From Bradyrhizobium forestalis (GTDB lineage Bacteria > Pseudomonadota > Alphaproteobacteria > Rhizobiales > Xanthobacteraceae): DNA of 64,000 bases. The notes beneath the pieces were generated by a model, which saw nothing but the letters and a program-made list of their open reading frames with translations, did not search any database and was not told the origin of the DNA. Below are positions 45,565 through 56,307 of the stretch, piece by piece. The stretch lies in assembly GCF_002795245.1 (NCBI RefSeq), contig NZ_PGVG01000013.1, positions 1-64,000 of the forward strand, given 5' to 3'. The position numbers were made by a program, and so were the translations under genes. The number at the start of each line of letters is the position of its first letter. Position 1 is the stretch's first letter.

Positions 45565-46311
45565 TTACGCCAAACGGGTGCGCAACGCACGCTCCAAGGT
45601 GTCGAACAGGGCAGTTTCGTCCGGCGTTGCGGCCACCAGAACCTGTGACGCGCCGGCGTCGCGTAACACGCCCGCAACCGTGTCGGACAGGCAGCAATGC
45701 GGGATCGCCAGTGCCGAGATTTCGACGCCTTCGTCCCGTGTCGCATCCAGGAACACGCGTGCGCTGCGCCGGGAGTAGTGCAGCACCGCCTCGATCCCGT
45801 GGGCGGCAAAGCCCTCGCAGACCTCGCGCGGCAGGTGCTTGACCGGCGTCATGCGATAGGTTGTCCGCGTGACCACGCGGAAACCCTCCGTGCCGAGTTC
45901 GTCGCCGAGGTCGCGCGACAGATCCGCGCCCGCGAGATACAACAGCACGCTCTTTTTCTTCAGCAGCTTGGCGCGTGCGCTCTGCACCACCTTGTCCCGC
46001 AAGGAAGCAGCATCGCCGCCGGCGACGATCACCTCGGCAAAACCGGCCTCGCGCGCCGCAGCAGCCGTATGCTCGCCGACCGCAAACAAAGGCAGCTTCA
46101 ACAGGCCTAGGTCCCGCGATTGCGGCGCGACGGCGCGGATGGCGTTGGCCGAGGTGACGAGAACGGCGCCGTAGGGCGCTTCACTCTCGCCATGGAAGGC
46201 GACCGGCTCGAACTTGAGCGCCGGCGCAAGCAGCACCGCATGCCCGCGCGCGCGCAGATTTTCCGCCGTCGCCTCATTGTCGGGATGCGGCCGTGTGACA
46301 AGAATGGACAT
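45565..46311 (-). CDS. hemD: Uroporphyrinogen-III synthase
   Basis: A 248-residue cytoplasmic enzyme that closes hydroxymethylbilane to uroporphyrinogen III. The weakly conserved family is recognised by MSILVTRPHPDNEATAENLRARGH, VLVTSANAIRAV (the S-x-N-A-x-x motif), LFAVGEHTAAAAREAGF, VLLYLAGADLSRDLGDEL and VLHYSRRSARVFL. First gene of the hemD - mitofilin-like - hemY block. hemC, which precedes hemD in many relatives, is absent from the window: tsaD starts 152 bp away on the other strand. Confidence 0.92.
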   Translation of the reverse strand: MSILVTRPHPDNEATAENLRARGHAVLLAPALKFEPVAFHGESEAPYGAVLVTSANAIRAVAPQSRDLGLLKLPLFAVGEHTAAAAREAGFAEVIVAGGDAASLRDKVVQSARAKLLKKKSVLLYLAGADLSRDLGDELGTEGFRVVTRTTYRMTPVKHLPREVCEGFAAHGIEAVLHYSRRSARVFLDATRDEGVEISALAIPHCCLSDTVAGVLRDAGASQVLVAATPDETALFDTLERALRTRLA

Positions 46312-46462
46312 CGCTGGTGTTCCCGAACCACGTGGCGGTGACGCATTGACCTGGACGGCTGCGCGTGACGATTGCGCAATCTGGCCCCGGGATGCTACCG
46401 GACGTACCTGAACTCTGCTTTACGGATGAGCGCAAGGGCGCAAATTGGATAACAATTCGCCA

Positions 46463-47536
46463 ATGCTGGTGCTGGGCATCGAAACCACCTGCGACGAGAC
46501 CGCCGCGGCCGTGATCGAGCGCGCGGGCGACGGCAGCGGCAAGATCCTGTCCAATATCGTGCGGTCGCAGGTCGAGGAGCATGCCCGCTTCGGCGGCGTG
46601 GTGCCGGAGATCGCGGCGCGTGCGCATGTCGATCTGCTCGACGGCATCATCGATCGCGCCATGCGCGAGGCCGGCATCGGCTTCGCCCAGTTGAGCGGTG
46701 TCGCCGCTGCCGCGGGGCCCGGCCTGATCGGCGGCGTCATCGTCGGGCTGACCACCGCGAAGGCGATCGCGATGGTGCACGACACGCCGCTGGTCGCGGT
46801 GAACCATCTCGAAGCGCATGCGCTGACGCCGCGCCTCACCGACGGCATCGAATTTCCTTACTGCCTCTTCCTCGCCTCCGGCGGCCATACCCAGATCGTC
46901 GCGGTCACCGGCGTCGGCCAGTATGTGCGGCTCGGCACGACGGTCGACGACGCAATCGGCGAGGCCTTCGACAAGGTCGCGAAGATGCTGGGGCTGCCCT
47001 ACCCCGGCGGACCACAGGTCGAGCGCGCGGCGGCAGGCGGTGACGCCACGCGCTTTGCGTTTCCGCGGCCAATGCAGGGACGCCCCGATGCCAATTTCTC
47101 GCTGTCGGGATTGAAGACGGCGGTGCGCACCGAAGCGAGCCGGCTCACTGAGCTCACGCCGCAGGATATCAGCGATCTCTGCGCGAGTTTTCAGGCCGCC
47201 GTGCTCGACTCGACCGCCGACCGGCTGAGCGTCGGCCTGAGGCTTTTCCGCGAGCAGTTCGGCGCACCGCGCGCGCTGGTCGCCGCCGGCGGCGTCGCCG
47301 CCAATCAGGCGATCCGCGGCGCTCTCGATGACGTCGCGAAGCAGGCGCAGACGCAACTGATCATGCCGCCGCCCGCGCTCTGCACCGACAACGGCGCCAT
47401 GATCGCCTGGGCCGGTGCCGAGCGCCTCGCGCTCGGCCTGACCGACACGATGGAAGCGCAGCCGCGCGCACGGTGGTTGCTCGACGCCAACGCGACAGCG
47501 CCCGCGGGTTACAGCAACACGCGGGCGGGATACTAG
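46463..47536 (+). CDS. tsaD: tRNA N6-threonylcarbamoyladenosine transferase subunit TsaD
   Basis: A 357-residue ASKHA-fold protein that, with TsaB and TsaE, puts the threonylcarbamoyl group on A37 of ANN-decoding tRNAs. VLGIETTCDETAAAV, EIAARAHVD (metal-binding His), VNHLEAHAL, LFLASGGHTQIV and GGVAANQAIR are all typical. The ATG at 46463 is preferred over a TTG at 46445 since the protein then begins MLVLGIETTCD. Divergent from hemD, and followed by gpsA after 2 bp. Confidence 0.96.
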   Translation: MLVLGIETTCDETAAAVIERAGDGSGKILSNIVRSQVEEHARFGGVVPEIAARAHVDLLDGIIDRAMREAGIGFAQLSGVAAAAGPGLIGGVIVGLTTAKAIAMVHDTPLVAVNHLEAHALTPRLTDGIEFPYCLFLASGGHTQIVAVTGVGQYVRLGTTVDDAIGEAFDKVAKMLGLPYPGGPQVERAAAGGDATRFAFPRPMQGRPDANFSLSGLKTAVRTEASRLTELTPQDISDLCASFQAAVLDSTADRLSVGLRLFREQFGAPRALVAAGGVAANQAIRGALDDVAKQAQTQLIMPPPALCTDNGAMIAWAGAERLALGLTDTMEAQPRARWLLDANATAPAGYSNTRAGY

Positions 47537-47538
47537 CG

Positions 47539-48519
47539 ATGACCGCGCTGCAATCCGTCGCGGTGATCGGCGCGGGCGCCTGGGGTACGGCGCTGGCGAC
47601 GGTGGCGGCGCGGGCAGGGCGGAGCGTCACGCTCTGGGCGCGCAACGCGGAGCATGCGAGGCGGATCGCATCGACGCGCGACAATCCGCGACTGCCCGGC
47701 GTGCGGCTTGCGCCGGACATTGTCGTGACGAGCGATCTGGCGCTTGCCGCGCGTGCAGACATGCTGCTGATTGCAACACCGGCGCAACATTTGCGCGGCG
47801 CGGTCAACATGATGGCCTCGCACATCACGAAGCCGGTACCGATCGTCGCCTGCGCCAAGGGCATCGAGCACGGCACCCACAAGTTCATGACCGACGTGAT
47901 CGCCGAGGCCGCGCCGCACGCGCAGCCGGCGATCCTGTCGGGGCCGAGCTTTGCCGACGACGTCGCACGTGGCCTGCCGACGGCAGTGACCCTGGCGGCA
48001 AGCGATGAGGCGTTGGCCAGCAGCCTGGTGCAGGCGCTGGGCTCGCCGACATTCCGCCCCTATCACTCCACCGACATCCGCGGCGTCGAGATCGGCGGCG
48101 CCGCCAAGAACGTGCTGGCGATCGCGGTCGGCATTGCGGTCGGGCGCAAGCTCGGCGCCTCCGCGCAGGCGGCGCTCACGACCCGCGGCTTTGCCGAGCT
48201 CACGCGCCTCGGCCGCGCCCTCGGCGCGCGCAGCGAGACGCTCACCGGCCTGTCCGGTCTCGGCGATCTGATCCTGACCTGCTCGAGCCCGCAATCGCGC
48301 AACTTCGCGCTCGGACTCGCGCTCGGGCGCGGCGAGCAGCCTGCCGCCGGCAAGCTCGCCGAGGGCGAGTTCACCGCCCCCGTGTTAATCGAACTCGCGG
48401 CTTCGCAAAACATCGAGTTGCCGGTATCGGAAGCGGTCGCGGCGATCCTAAGCGGCCGAAGCACGATCGACGCCGCGATCTCGGCGCTGATGACGCGCCC
48501 CTTCAAGGCAGAGGAATAA
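47539..48519 (+). CDS. gpsA: NAD(P)-dependent glycerol-3-phosphate dehydrogenase
   Basis: A 326-residue enzyme making glycerol-3-phosphate for phospholipid synthesis. NAD-binding VIGAGAWGTALATVAA and substrate-site segments IVACAKGIE, ILSGPSFADDVARGLPTAVTLA and GGAAKNVLAIAVGIAVG (with the catalytic Lys) are present, as are TTRGFAEL and SGLGDLILTC. It starts 2 bp after the tsaD stop and ends 2 bp before the EVE-domain gene, so the three are one operon. Confidence 0.97.
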   Translation: MTALQSVAVIGAGAWGTALATVAARAGRSVTLWARNAEHARRIASTRDNPRLPGVRLAPDIVVTSDLALAARADMLLIATPAQHLRGAVNMMASHITKPVPIVACAKGIEHGTHKFMTDVIAEAAPHAQPAILSGPSFADDVARGLPTAVTLAASDEALASSLVQALGSPTFRPYHSTDIRGVEIGGAAKNVLAIAVGIAVGRKLGASAQAALTTRGFAELTRLGRALGARSETLTGLSGLGDLILTCSSPQSRNFALGLALGRGEQPAAGKLAEGEFTAPVLIELAASQNIELPVSEAVAAILSGRSTIDAAISALMTRPFKAEE

Positions 48520-48521
48520 GC

Positions 48522-48935
48522 ATGGCGTACTGGCTCGTGAAATCCGAACCGTCGGTGTGGTCCTGGGAGCAGCAGGTTGCGAAGGGCGCCAAGGGCGAGG
48601 CCTGGACCGGCGTGCGCAATTTCACTGCGCGCCAGAACCTCGTGAACATGAAGAAGGGCGACAAGGCGTTCTTCTATCATTCCAACGAGGGCAAGGAGAT
48701 CGTCGGGATCGCGGAGATCATCAAGGAAGCCTATCCCGACCCGACCGACAAGACCGGCAAATTCGTCTGCGTCGACATCAAGGCCGACAAGCCCTTGAAG
48801 ACGCCGGTGACCATGGCGGCGGTCAAGGCCGAGAAGAAGCTCGAAGGCATGGCCCTGGTGAAATATTCGCGCCTGTCGGTACAGCCGGTGACGGCGGAGG
48901 AGTGGAAGCTCGTCTGCAAGATGGGCGGGGTTTAG
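48522..48935 (+). CDS. EVE-domain protein
   Basis: A 137-residue protein that is nearly all EVE domain: MAYWLVKSEPSVWSWEQQ, TGVRNFTARQNLVNMKKGDKAFFYHSN, VGIAEIIKEAYPDPT and LKTPVTMAAVKAEKKLEGMALVK. The EVE domain belongs to the PUA-like class and binds modified bases in RNA or DNA. Directly behind gpsA and tsaD, hence possibly tied to tRNA modification. Start ATG at 48522. Confidence 0.9.
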   Translation: MAYWLVKSEPSVWSWEQQVAKGAKGEAWTGVRNFTARQNLVNMKKGDKAFFYHSNEGKEIVGIAEIIKEAYPDPTDKTGKFVCVDIKADKPLKTPVTMAAVKAEKKLEGMALVKYSRLSVQPVTAEEWKLVCKMGGV

Positions 48936-48940
48936 TTGGT

Positions 48941-49052
48941 GCCGTAGCCCGGATGAGCCAATGGGTCGGCGCGAAGCGCCGCCCGATGACAGGCTCCGCG
49001 ACATCCGGGATGGTCTGGTCCCGCATATCGCTACGCTCATGCGGGCTACGAT
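48941..49052. repeat. Intergenic palindromic repeat, family G
   Basis: GCCGTAGCCCGGATGAGC start, GTCGGCGCGAAGCGCCGCC hairpin, GACATCCGGGATGG middle and GCTCATGCGGGCTACG end, with outer arms complementary. Only one copy is seen in the window. Confidence 0.65.
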
Positions 49053-49060
49053 GTCCGAAT

Positions 49061-50140
49061 CTACTGCTCCGGCAGCGTGAACACCTCGCACGGCGCGGCA
49101 ATGCCGCGCAGCGAATGCGATCCGAGCGCGATCAGCGGCATCTTCGTCTCGGCGGCAAGCGCGCCCGACACCAGCACCGTCCGGCCGAGTGGCTTGCACA
49201 AACCCTCGAGCCGGCTGGCGAGATTGACGGCGGGACCGATCGCGGTGAAATCGAGCCGGTTGGCGGCACCGATATTGCCCCAGAGCATCTCGCCGAGATG
49301 GAGCGCAGCACCAAACGACAGCGGCGGCAGCCCTTGCGCGCGGCGCTCCCTGTTGAGGTACGCCATCCCGGCTTCGGCTGCGCCGGCCGCACGCAGAGCG
49401 GCCTCGCAGGCGCTGCGCGGTGACGCCTCGACCACCGGAAAGATCGCCAGCACGCCGTCGCCGATGAATTTCAGCACCTCTCCACCAAAAGCGTGAACCG
49501 CACCGGCGATGCGATCGAACCAGGCGTCGAGCGCGGCGATGACATCGGCAGGCGGCGTGGTTTCCGACAAGACCGTGAAGTTGCGCAGGTCCGCATAGAG
49601 CAGTGCGGCCTGGATGGTCTCGCCGAGATCGCGCCGCAGAGGTGCCGCCAGCACCCGCTCCGCGCTGCGCTTGCCGAGATAAGCATCCAGCGTCGCCCGC
49701 AAGGTGGCGCGAGCGGCGAGCACGGCAAGGGGCGTCGCGGCGAAGCGAGCGGCCTGGCGCAATTGCTCGATCTCGCCTGCCCTGAACGAACGCGGCCCGA
49801 TCCAGCCGAGCAACGGCCCATCGGGCCGTCCAACGGCATCTTCCTGCACCTCGCCGTGTGCGATGTCGCGCAGCCAGCGGCGGCCGGCATCGTTCGGCGG
49901 GTCTGGCGCCAGCCCGCCCGGCGCGAAGCCGAGCGCTTCGATCACCTGACCGCTGTCGGCACGCCACAGCCACGTGCGCTTCGCGATCAGTGGATGCGGT
50001 ACCTCCAACGTCAGGCTACCTGCCGCAAGCGGCACGCCGTCGGTGATCAGATGCGCGCCGAGTTCCGCGAGCAGGCGGTCGGCCCCGGGACAATCCGAGG
50101 CGGCATCGACGAGCCAGGCGAGGGTCGAGGAGAGGGGCAT
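49061..50140 (-). CDS. Class III adenylate/guanylate cyclase
   Basis: A 359-residue protein. The N-terminal 170 residues lack a named domain but include MPLSSTLAWLVDAASDCPGADRLLAELGAHL, as in other Bradyrhizobium cyclases. The catalytic domain contains ALLYADLRNFTVLSET (first metal Asp), LKFIGDGVLAIFP (second metal Asp) and DFTAIGPAVNLASRLE. No membrane helix. The ATG at 50140 follows GAGAGGGGC. Divergent from the SRPBCC gene. Confidence 0.85.
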   Translation of the reverse strand: MPLSSTLAWLVDAASDCPGADRLLAELGAHLITDGVPLAAGSLTLEVPHPLIAKRTWLWRADSGQVIEALGFAPGGLAPDPPNDAGRRWLRDIAHGEVQEDAVGRPDGPLLGWIGPRSFRAGEIEQLRQAARFAATPLAVLAARATLRATLDAYLGKRSAERVLAAPLRRDLGETIQAALLYADLRNFTVLSETTPPADVIAALDAWFDRIAGAVHAFGGEVLKFIGDGVLAIFPVVEASPRSACEAALRAAGAAEAGMAYLNRERRAQGLPPLSFGAALHLGEMLWGNIGAANRLDFTAIGPAVNLASRLEGLCKPLGRTVLVSGALAAETKMPLIALGSHSLRGIAAPCEVFTLPEQ

Positions 50141-50252
50141 GGCCCGATGATGACGAAGCCGAGCCGTCTTTGTCACGGGCAATCCTTGACGGAGCCCCGC
50201 AGCGCCGCCATGTCCCAGGGTCAGCCCAAGGCAAGACGAGGGATGATCGCCA

Positions 50253-50708
50253 ATGACCGAGCCGTTCATGGTGCGACGCGAGACCCAGATCGCGGCCCCG
50301 CGTGCCACCGTCTTCGCCTATCTCACCGACCCCGAGAAAATCCTGAGCTGGATGGGCTCCGACGCGACCACGGAGCCGTATCCAGGCGGGCTCTACCTGC
50401 TCAAAGGCGTTGGCCCGCGCGGCGGCGTCGCTCGCGGCGCCTTTCGCGAGGTCGTGCCGGTGCATCGTCTGGCCTACACGTTCGGCTGGGAGGGCGGCCA
50501 GGAAGTGCCGCCCGGCTCGAGCCTGATCGAGATCGACCTGATCGAACGCGACGGCGGCACGCTGCTGCGCATGACGCATAGCGGATTGCCGAGCGAAGCG
50601 CAGGCCGCCGCGCATGCGACGGGATGGGCGCACTATCTGCAACGATTGACGATCGCGGCCGCCGGCAACGATCCCGGTCCGGACAGAGGCGTTTCAGACA
50701 AGTCGTAG
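50253..50708 (+). CDS. SRPBCC (AHSA1-like) family protein
   Basis: A 151-residue START-like fold protein: VRRETQIAAPRATVFAYLTDPEKILSWMG at the front, GVARGAFREVVPVHRLAYTFGWEGG in the middle and LIEIDLIERDGGTLLRMTHSGLPSEAQAAAHATGWAHYL at the end. This is the activator-of-Hsp90-homologue type, a hydrophobic-ligand binder. Ligand unknown. It converges on the topoisomerase gene with only 11 bp between. Confidence 0.85.
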   Translation: MTEPFMVRRETQIAAPRATVFAYLTDPEKILSWMGSDATTEPYPGGLYLLKGVGPRGGVARGAFREVVPVHRLAYTFGWEGGQEVPPGSSLIEIDLIERDGGTLLRMTHSGLPSEAQAAAHATGWAHYLQRLTIAAAGNDPGPDRGVSDKS

Positions 50709-50719
50709 TGTCGGGGAGG

Positions 50720-51889
50720 TCAGACCGCCGCGGTCGCCACCACCTGCGCCAGCAACTGCTCGCGCCTCGCCTGCGAGCGCTGGCCCTTCATGGTCGCGGC
50801 GAAGCGCTCGAGGATGCCGTCCTCGAAGGCGGTGACAATGGTGTCGTGGACGTAGCTCTTGCGGCAGATGGCCGGCGTGTTGGAGAGCTTGTCCGCGGCG
50901 GCGCGGATTGCGTCCAGCACCTGCTTCTTGCGGCCGCGCTGGCTGGTCGCCGGTGTGATCCGCGACAGCGATTCCACCACGACGGCTGACGCCATCAGCG
51001 TACGAAAATCCTTCAGCGAGATCTTGATGCCGGCGATCTCGCGCAGAAACGCATTGACCTGCGTGGTATTGACCGCCCGCACGATGCCGTAGGCATCGCG
51101 GTACTGGAACATGCGCTTGCCGGGAACACGCTGCAAAATGCCGATGGCGCGCACCAGCTTGGCCGCGTCGCACTCCTTACGCACCGCCTTGCCGCCCTTT
51201 GCCTTGAATGTCAGCACGAAGCTGTCGTCTTCCAGCGTGACGTTGGACTTCAGCAGCGTGGTGGCGCCGCGGGTGCCGTTGAGGCGGGCATAGGATTCAT
51301 TGCCCGGGCGGATCGCGGTGCGCGCGATCAGCTCGATCACGGCCGAGAGCGCGAACTCGCGCGTCGGCTCGTCCCCCGACAGGAACGCCGAGACCTTGCG
51401 CCGGATTTTTGGCAGCGCTCCGACGAGCTTCTCCAGGCGGTGCGCCTTGCGGTGCTCGCGGACCTTCTCCCAATCGGCGTGATAGCGATATTGCAGCCGG
51501 CCCGCGGCATCGCGGCCCACGGCCTGAAGGTGCGAGTTGGGATCGGCGGAGTAGCGCACCTCGCGATAGGCCGGCGGCACCGCCATCGCGTGCAGCCGAC
51601 GGATGGTGCGGGCATCGCGGATATGCGCGCCATTGGGACGGACGAAGGAGTAGCCCTTGCCGCGCTTGATACGGCGGATGGTCAGCTCGTTCTGGTCGCC
51701 GAGCCGCAAGCCCAGCTCCCTGGCGAGCGCCTCGACCGTCGCCGCGGGCGCCGTGTCGAAGACTTTCTTCGGGCTCAGGCGCCTGAAAGGGGCCGGTTTC
51801 GGCCATTGTCCGAGGGCTTTGGCGAGGGCAATGGCCGCAGGATCGGCTGACGCGGGCCGCATCGTCCCGAAATTCTGCTGATCCATCAT
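50720..51889 (-). CDS. DNA topoisomerase IB
   Basis: A 389-residue poxvirus/mitochondrial-type IB topoisomerase. An N-terminal domain carries YRYHADWEKVREHRKAHRLEKL. The catalytic part has IRPGNESYARLNGTRGATTL (catalytic Arg), FKAKGGK, KDFRTLMASAVV and the tyrosine motif SYVHDTIVTAFEDG. Relaxes supercoils by nicking one strand through a 3'-phosphotyrosine. Bacterial copies are scattered and non-essential. Start ATG at 51889 (or 51886). Convergent with the SRPBCC gene. Confidence 0.92.
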   Translation of the reverse strand: MMDQQNFGTMRPASADPAAIALAKALGQWPKPAPFRRLSPKKVFDTAPAATVEALARELGLRLGDQNELTIRRIKRGKGYSFVRPNGAHIRDARTIRRLHAMAVPPAYREVRYSADPNSHLQAVGRDAAGRLQYRYHADWEKVREHRKAHRLEKLVGALPKIRRKVSAFLSGDEPTREFALSAVIELIARTAIRPGNESYARLNGTRGATTLLKSNVTLEDDSFVLTFKAKGGKAVRKECDAAKLVRAIGILQRVPGKRMFQYRDAYGIVRAVNTTQVNAFLREIAGIKISLKDFRTLMASAVVVESLSRITPATSQRGRKKQVLDAIRAAADKLSNTPAICRKSYVHDTIVTAFEDGILERFAATMKGQRSQARREQLLAQVVATAAV

Positions 51890-52282
51890 AGTCTTATGCC
51901 TTAGCCCTGCCTGTTATCGATCAATGCCAACGTTCTGATTTTTGTTCCGAGGGGTCTCTTTGGACCCGGGTTGGCCATTTAGGGTGTTCCGAACCGTATT
52001 GCGAGTCCCGAATCAGTGAGAAGAGGTCTCTAAATACCTCTATTGCTGCATGAGGGCTCTGCGCCGGGCTGTTCCAGGCAAACGGGTAAACACCGAAGAA
52101 AAGGCGCCCGCGGGGCTGTTTCACATCTGCGACAGTCGCAGCAGGTGGCCTTGATCCTTCGCATGGCCGGCAGCCCGCCGAAGGTCCAGCTTGTGCTCCT
52201 TGTCGGGTCCGGCTAGCCCGACGCATAATCAGCCAAATGATGATGTCGGCATTGCCTGAGCTTGCCGCATGTGGAGGGAACC
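51890..52282. other. Divergent intergenic region upstream of acs
   Basis: No gene I can support; small frames here lack start signals and family character. It lies between divergent topoisomerase IB and acs and should hold both promoters. The last bases before the acs ATG include GGAGGGAACC, a good ribosome-binding site. Confidence 0.5.
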
Positions 52283-54229
<1,947 letters not shown>

Positions 54230-54240
54230 GGGAAGTTTTG

Positions 54241-54343
54241 GCCCCGACGCAGCGCAGCGCCCACTTGGCGGTGCGCTGCAGAGCCGGGGCAATGCGTACG
54301 AAGCCGAACCGGGTCCCAACTCAGCATCGTGTCCGGGACGCAC
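54241..54343. repeat. Intergenic palindromic repeat, family A copy 3
   Basis: GCCCCGACGCAGCGCAGCGC start, GCAGAGCCGGGGCAAT, GGGTCCCAACTCAGCATC, TGTCCGGGACGCACG end; the most diverged of the three family A copies. It lies directly after acs, inside the segment bounded by the 126-bp repeats. Confidence 0.7.
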
Positions 54344-54489
54344 GGCGGAGCGGCGCAAGGCCGGCCACTGGGGAGTAAAAGTTAGCTAGTCCTGTTTCAT
54401 AGTCGCGGATCAATGGCGCCCTAGAGCCGTCTTTTAAACGCGATGCTTGTCCTTGTGCAAAAAAGGCTTATGCTGCAATCAACCTGAAA

Positions 54490-55845
54490 TTGCCTCATGA
54501 ACAATCCGTTTTGGATGTTGAAGAGATGTTTGAAGGTTTGCCGTCTCGTGAGCGCCCCCTGATCTTAGGCATCTTGGTAGATGTCTCCGGGTCCATGCTT
54601 TCCGCCATGGGCGGCGGTACTGGTGGCCAGAATAGGTTGGAAGCATTCCGAGATTCGCTGAAGCGCAATGCCGCGAAGGTAGATCAACTTTCTCAAGGCG
54701 CTTTGAGCGAAGTTTCTCAGTCCACCTTGCTGTTTGCCTACGGCTTTGGTTTCGGTGGGCCGGGAGCTTTCCTTTCGCCGGGACCTGATGTTCGCGATTT
54801 ATTGCAGACGAGCCGGGGGCGAGCTTCCACAATTTCGTTGCACGACCTTGCCCTGAATTGGGACCTATGGGAGGCCCATCTTACCAAACTTGCTGTAGGC
54901 ATGTTTGGCAATACTCCCATGTTGGAAGGGCTCACGACTGCAACCGAACGATTGCGCGCGGAGATTCAGCAACACCAGTTGTTTGGTCCCCCTATCATCT
55001 TTTTTCTCTCCGACGGCGACCCGACCGATGGAAGCGAAACAGACGTTACGAGCGCCGCGGATGTACTACGGAGTCTCGGCGCAATCATCGTATCATGCTA
55101 TGTGACGGATTCGAATATCACCGAACCGCGCCGCTTATACGAGCATGCTCCGGATTCTTGGCCAAGTAGCGCCCGTCTGATGTTGAACTGCGCATCGACG
55201 ATTCCCTCGCTGTCACCCATCGAAGAATATCTCAGAAGTCGAAGGTGGCATATCGAGCCAGGCGCGCGCCTATTCGCACAGGTTAACCAGTCTGAGATCC
55301 TTTCGGAGTTCATGGGGATCATCACCAGTCCCGTCGCGACCAACGCGGCTTCCGTCTCCAGAGGCGCTAATAGATCGATAAGCGTGTTTATCACCTACAG
55401 CCATCATGACAGAGCGTATCTTGCCGAAGACAGCCTCTACGGCTTCCTGAAAGGGCTCACTCGAGAGGGATTCTCGATCTGGTTCGATACGCGGCTCGAA
55501 GCCGGAGCGCTTTGGGACAACGAGATCAAGAAGCAGATGGAAGCTGCAGATATCGTGATCGCCCTAGTGAGTCAAAGTTTCTTGAATTCGGACTATTGCC
55601 AGAGTGTCGAGATGGCGCGCTTCCTTGAGAGGAGGAAGGAGACTGGACTCGTTATCCTACCTATCATAGTAGCTCCCTGCGATTGGAGATCCTATCCATG
55701 GTTGTCGGCCACTCAGTTCGAACCAAGGGACGGAAGGACCATCGAGCCGGACTACGAGGATCGCGGCAAGCGAGACAGACTCTTCCTGACGATACTTGAG
55801 CGACTCCGCGCTCTGGGCAGAATCATTCGAGCGTCCGCTGGCTAG
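54490..55845 (+). CDS. VWA-TIR fusion protein
   Basis: A 451-residue soluble protein. Residues about 24-280 form a von Willebrand A domain with a complete metal site: DVSGS (D31, S33, S35), a Thr near 142 and the LSDGDPTDG Asp near 175. Residues about 297-430 form a TIR domain: SVFITYSHHDRAYLAED, GFSIWFDTRLEAGALWDNEIKKQMEAADIVIALVSQSFLNSDYCQSVEMARF. The Glu after the SDYCQSV run (E374) sits where TIR NADases keep their catalytic Glu. Visibly lower GC than neighbours. It is the only gene between the two copies of the acs 3' end. The first start in frame is TTG at 54490; an ATG at 54526 with GAAGAG just upstream would still keep the VWA site. TIR domains cut NAD or signal in anti-phage defence; that role here is inference. 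Confidence 0.85.
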   Translation: MPHEQSVLDVEEMFEGLPSRERPLILGILVDVSGSMLSAMGGGTGGQNRLEAFRDSLKRNAAKVDQLSQGALSEVSQSTLLFAYGFGFGGPGAFLSPGPDVRDLLQTSRGRASTISLHDLALNWDLWEAHLTKLAVGMFGNTPMLEGLTTATERLRAEIQQHQLFGPPIIFFLSDGDPTDGSETDVTSAADVLRSLGAIIVSCYVTDSNITEPRRLYEHAPDSWPSSARLMLNCASTIPSLSPIEEYLRSRRWHIEPGARLFAQVNQSEILSEFMGIITSPVATNAASVSRGANRSISVFITYSHHDRAYLAEDSLYGFLKGLTREGFSIWFDTRLEAGALWDNEIKKQMEAADIVIALVSQSFLNSDYCQSVEMARFLERRKETGLVILPIIVAPCDWRSYPWLSATQFEPRDGRTIEPDYEDRGKRDRLFLTILERLRALGRIIRASAG

Positions 55846-55985
55846 CCTGGCAATATTTTCTCCAGCAATGGCGTTAGTATCGACCGCGCGGTCGAACTGC
55901 TCATCCATGTGATAGAAACAGAATGGATCGCTTGGTGGGACAACATCTCTCGACCGAGATTGAAGCGGAACAGAGGTTAGCCCGT
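55846..55985. other. Right end of the acs-flanked segment
   Basis: 140 bases between the VWA-TIR stop and the right copy of the acs 3' end. No gene is supported. If the segment is an integrated element, its right terminus lies here, but no inverted repeats or integrase gene are visible. Confidence 0.4.
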
Positions 55986-56111
55986 TGCGCCGTATCCTGC
56001 GCAAGATCGCCGAGGACGAGCCGGGCAGCCTGGGCGACACCTCGACGCTGGCCGATCCCGCCGTGGTCGACGACCTCGTCAAGAACCGGCAGAACCGGAG
56101 ATCGGCGTAAG
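55986..56111 (+). pseudogene. Duplicate acs 3' fragment (right copy of the 126-bp repeat)
   Basis: Still encodes the end of AcsA in frame (LRRILRKIAEDEPGSLGDTS...NRQNRRSA then stop), but has no start or upstream part. Relative to acs one change is silent and one converts a Lys to Arg. It lies 1,881 bp downstream of the matching acs segment. Confidence 0.9.
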
Positions 56112-56307
56112 TCATCGCCGTCGTTCCGTGGTGATGCGTGAGCATCGAACTCCGGACCTCGTCATTCTGAACTTCGTACCGGGGCCACGCTTGCGTGGCC
56201 CCGTCGTTTTTGGCCCACATCGTCACCAATCCTGCAATGTTGCTCGCGAAAGATTCCCGGACTAACCTGAAGTTGTTATTCCAGGACGATTATTCGAGGG
56301 CTGGCGC
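56112..56307. other. Intergenic region with a partial family C repeat
   Basis: 56117-56175 resembles the start of repeat family C (GTCGTTCCGTGGTGATGC..GAGCATCGAACTCCGGACC). GGGGCCACGCTTGCGTGGCCCCG at about 56183-56205 forms a strong hairpin followed by TCGTTTTT, and could terminate leftward-entering or acs-derived transcription. No gene. Confidence 0.55.

Noticed and set aside
48063..49973. 636-codon minus-strand open frame across gpsA, the EVE gene and part of the cyclase
   Set aside because: It runs through three well-supported genes in the wrong frame or strand and matches no family.
51921..52226. 101-codon minus-strand frame upstream of acs
   Set aside because: Lies in the divergent promoter region, low-complexity Arg/Ser/Pro content, no start signal.
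54231..55985. An insertion sequence carrying the VWA-TIR gene
   Set aside because: There is no transposase gene and no terminal inverted repeats; the flanks are a long direct repeat of acs, not a short target duplication.
55923..56141. A 72-codon plus-strand frame over the duplicated acs end
   Set aside because: It reads the acs fragment in a different frame; the acs frame itself is recognisable as the remnant.
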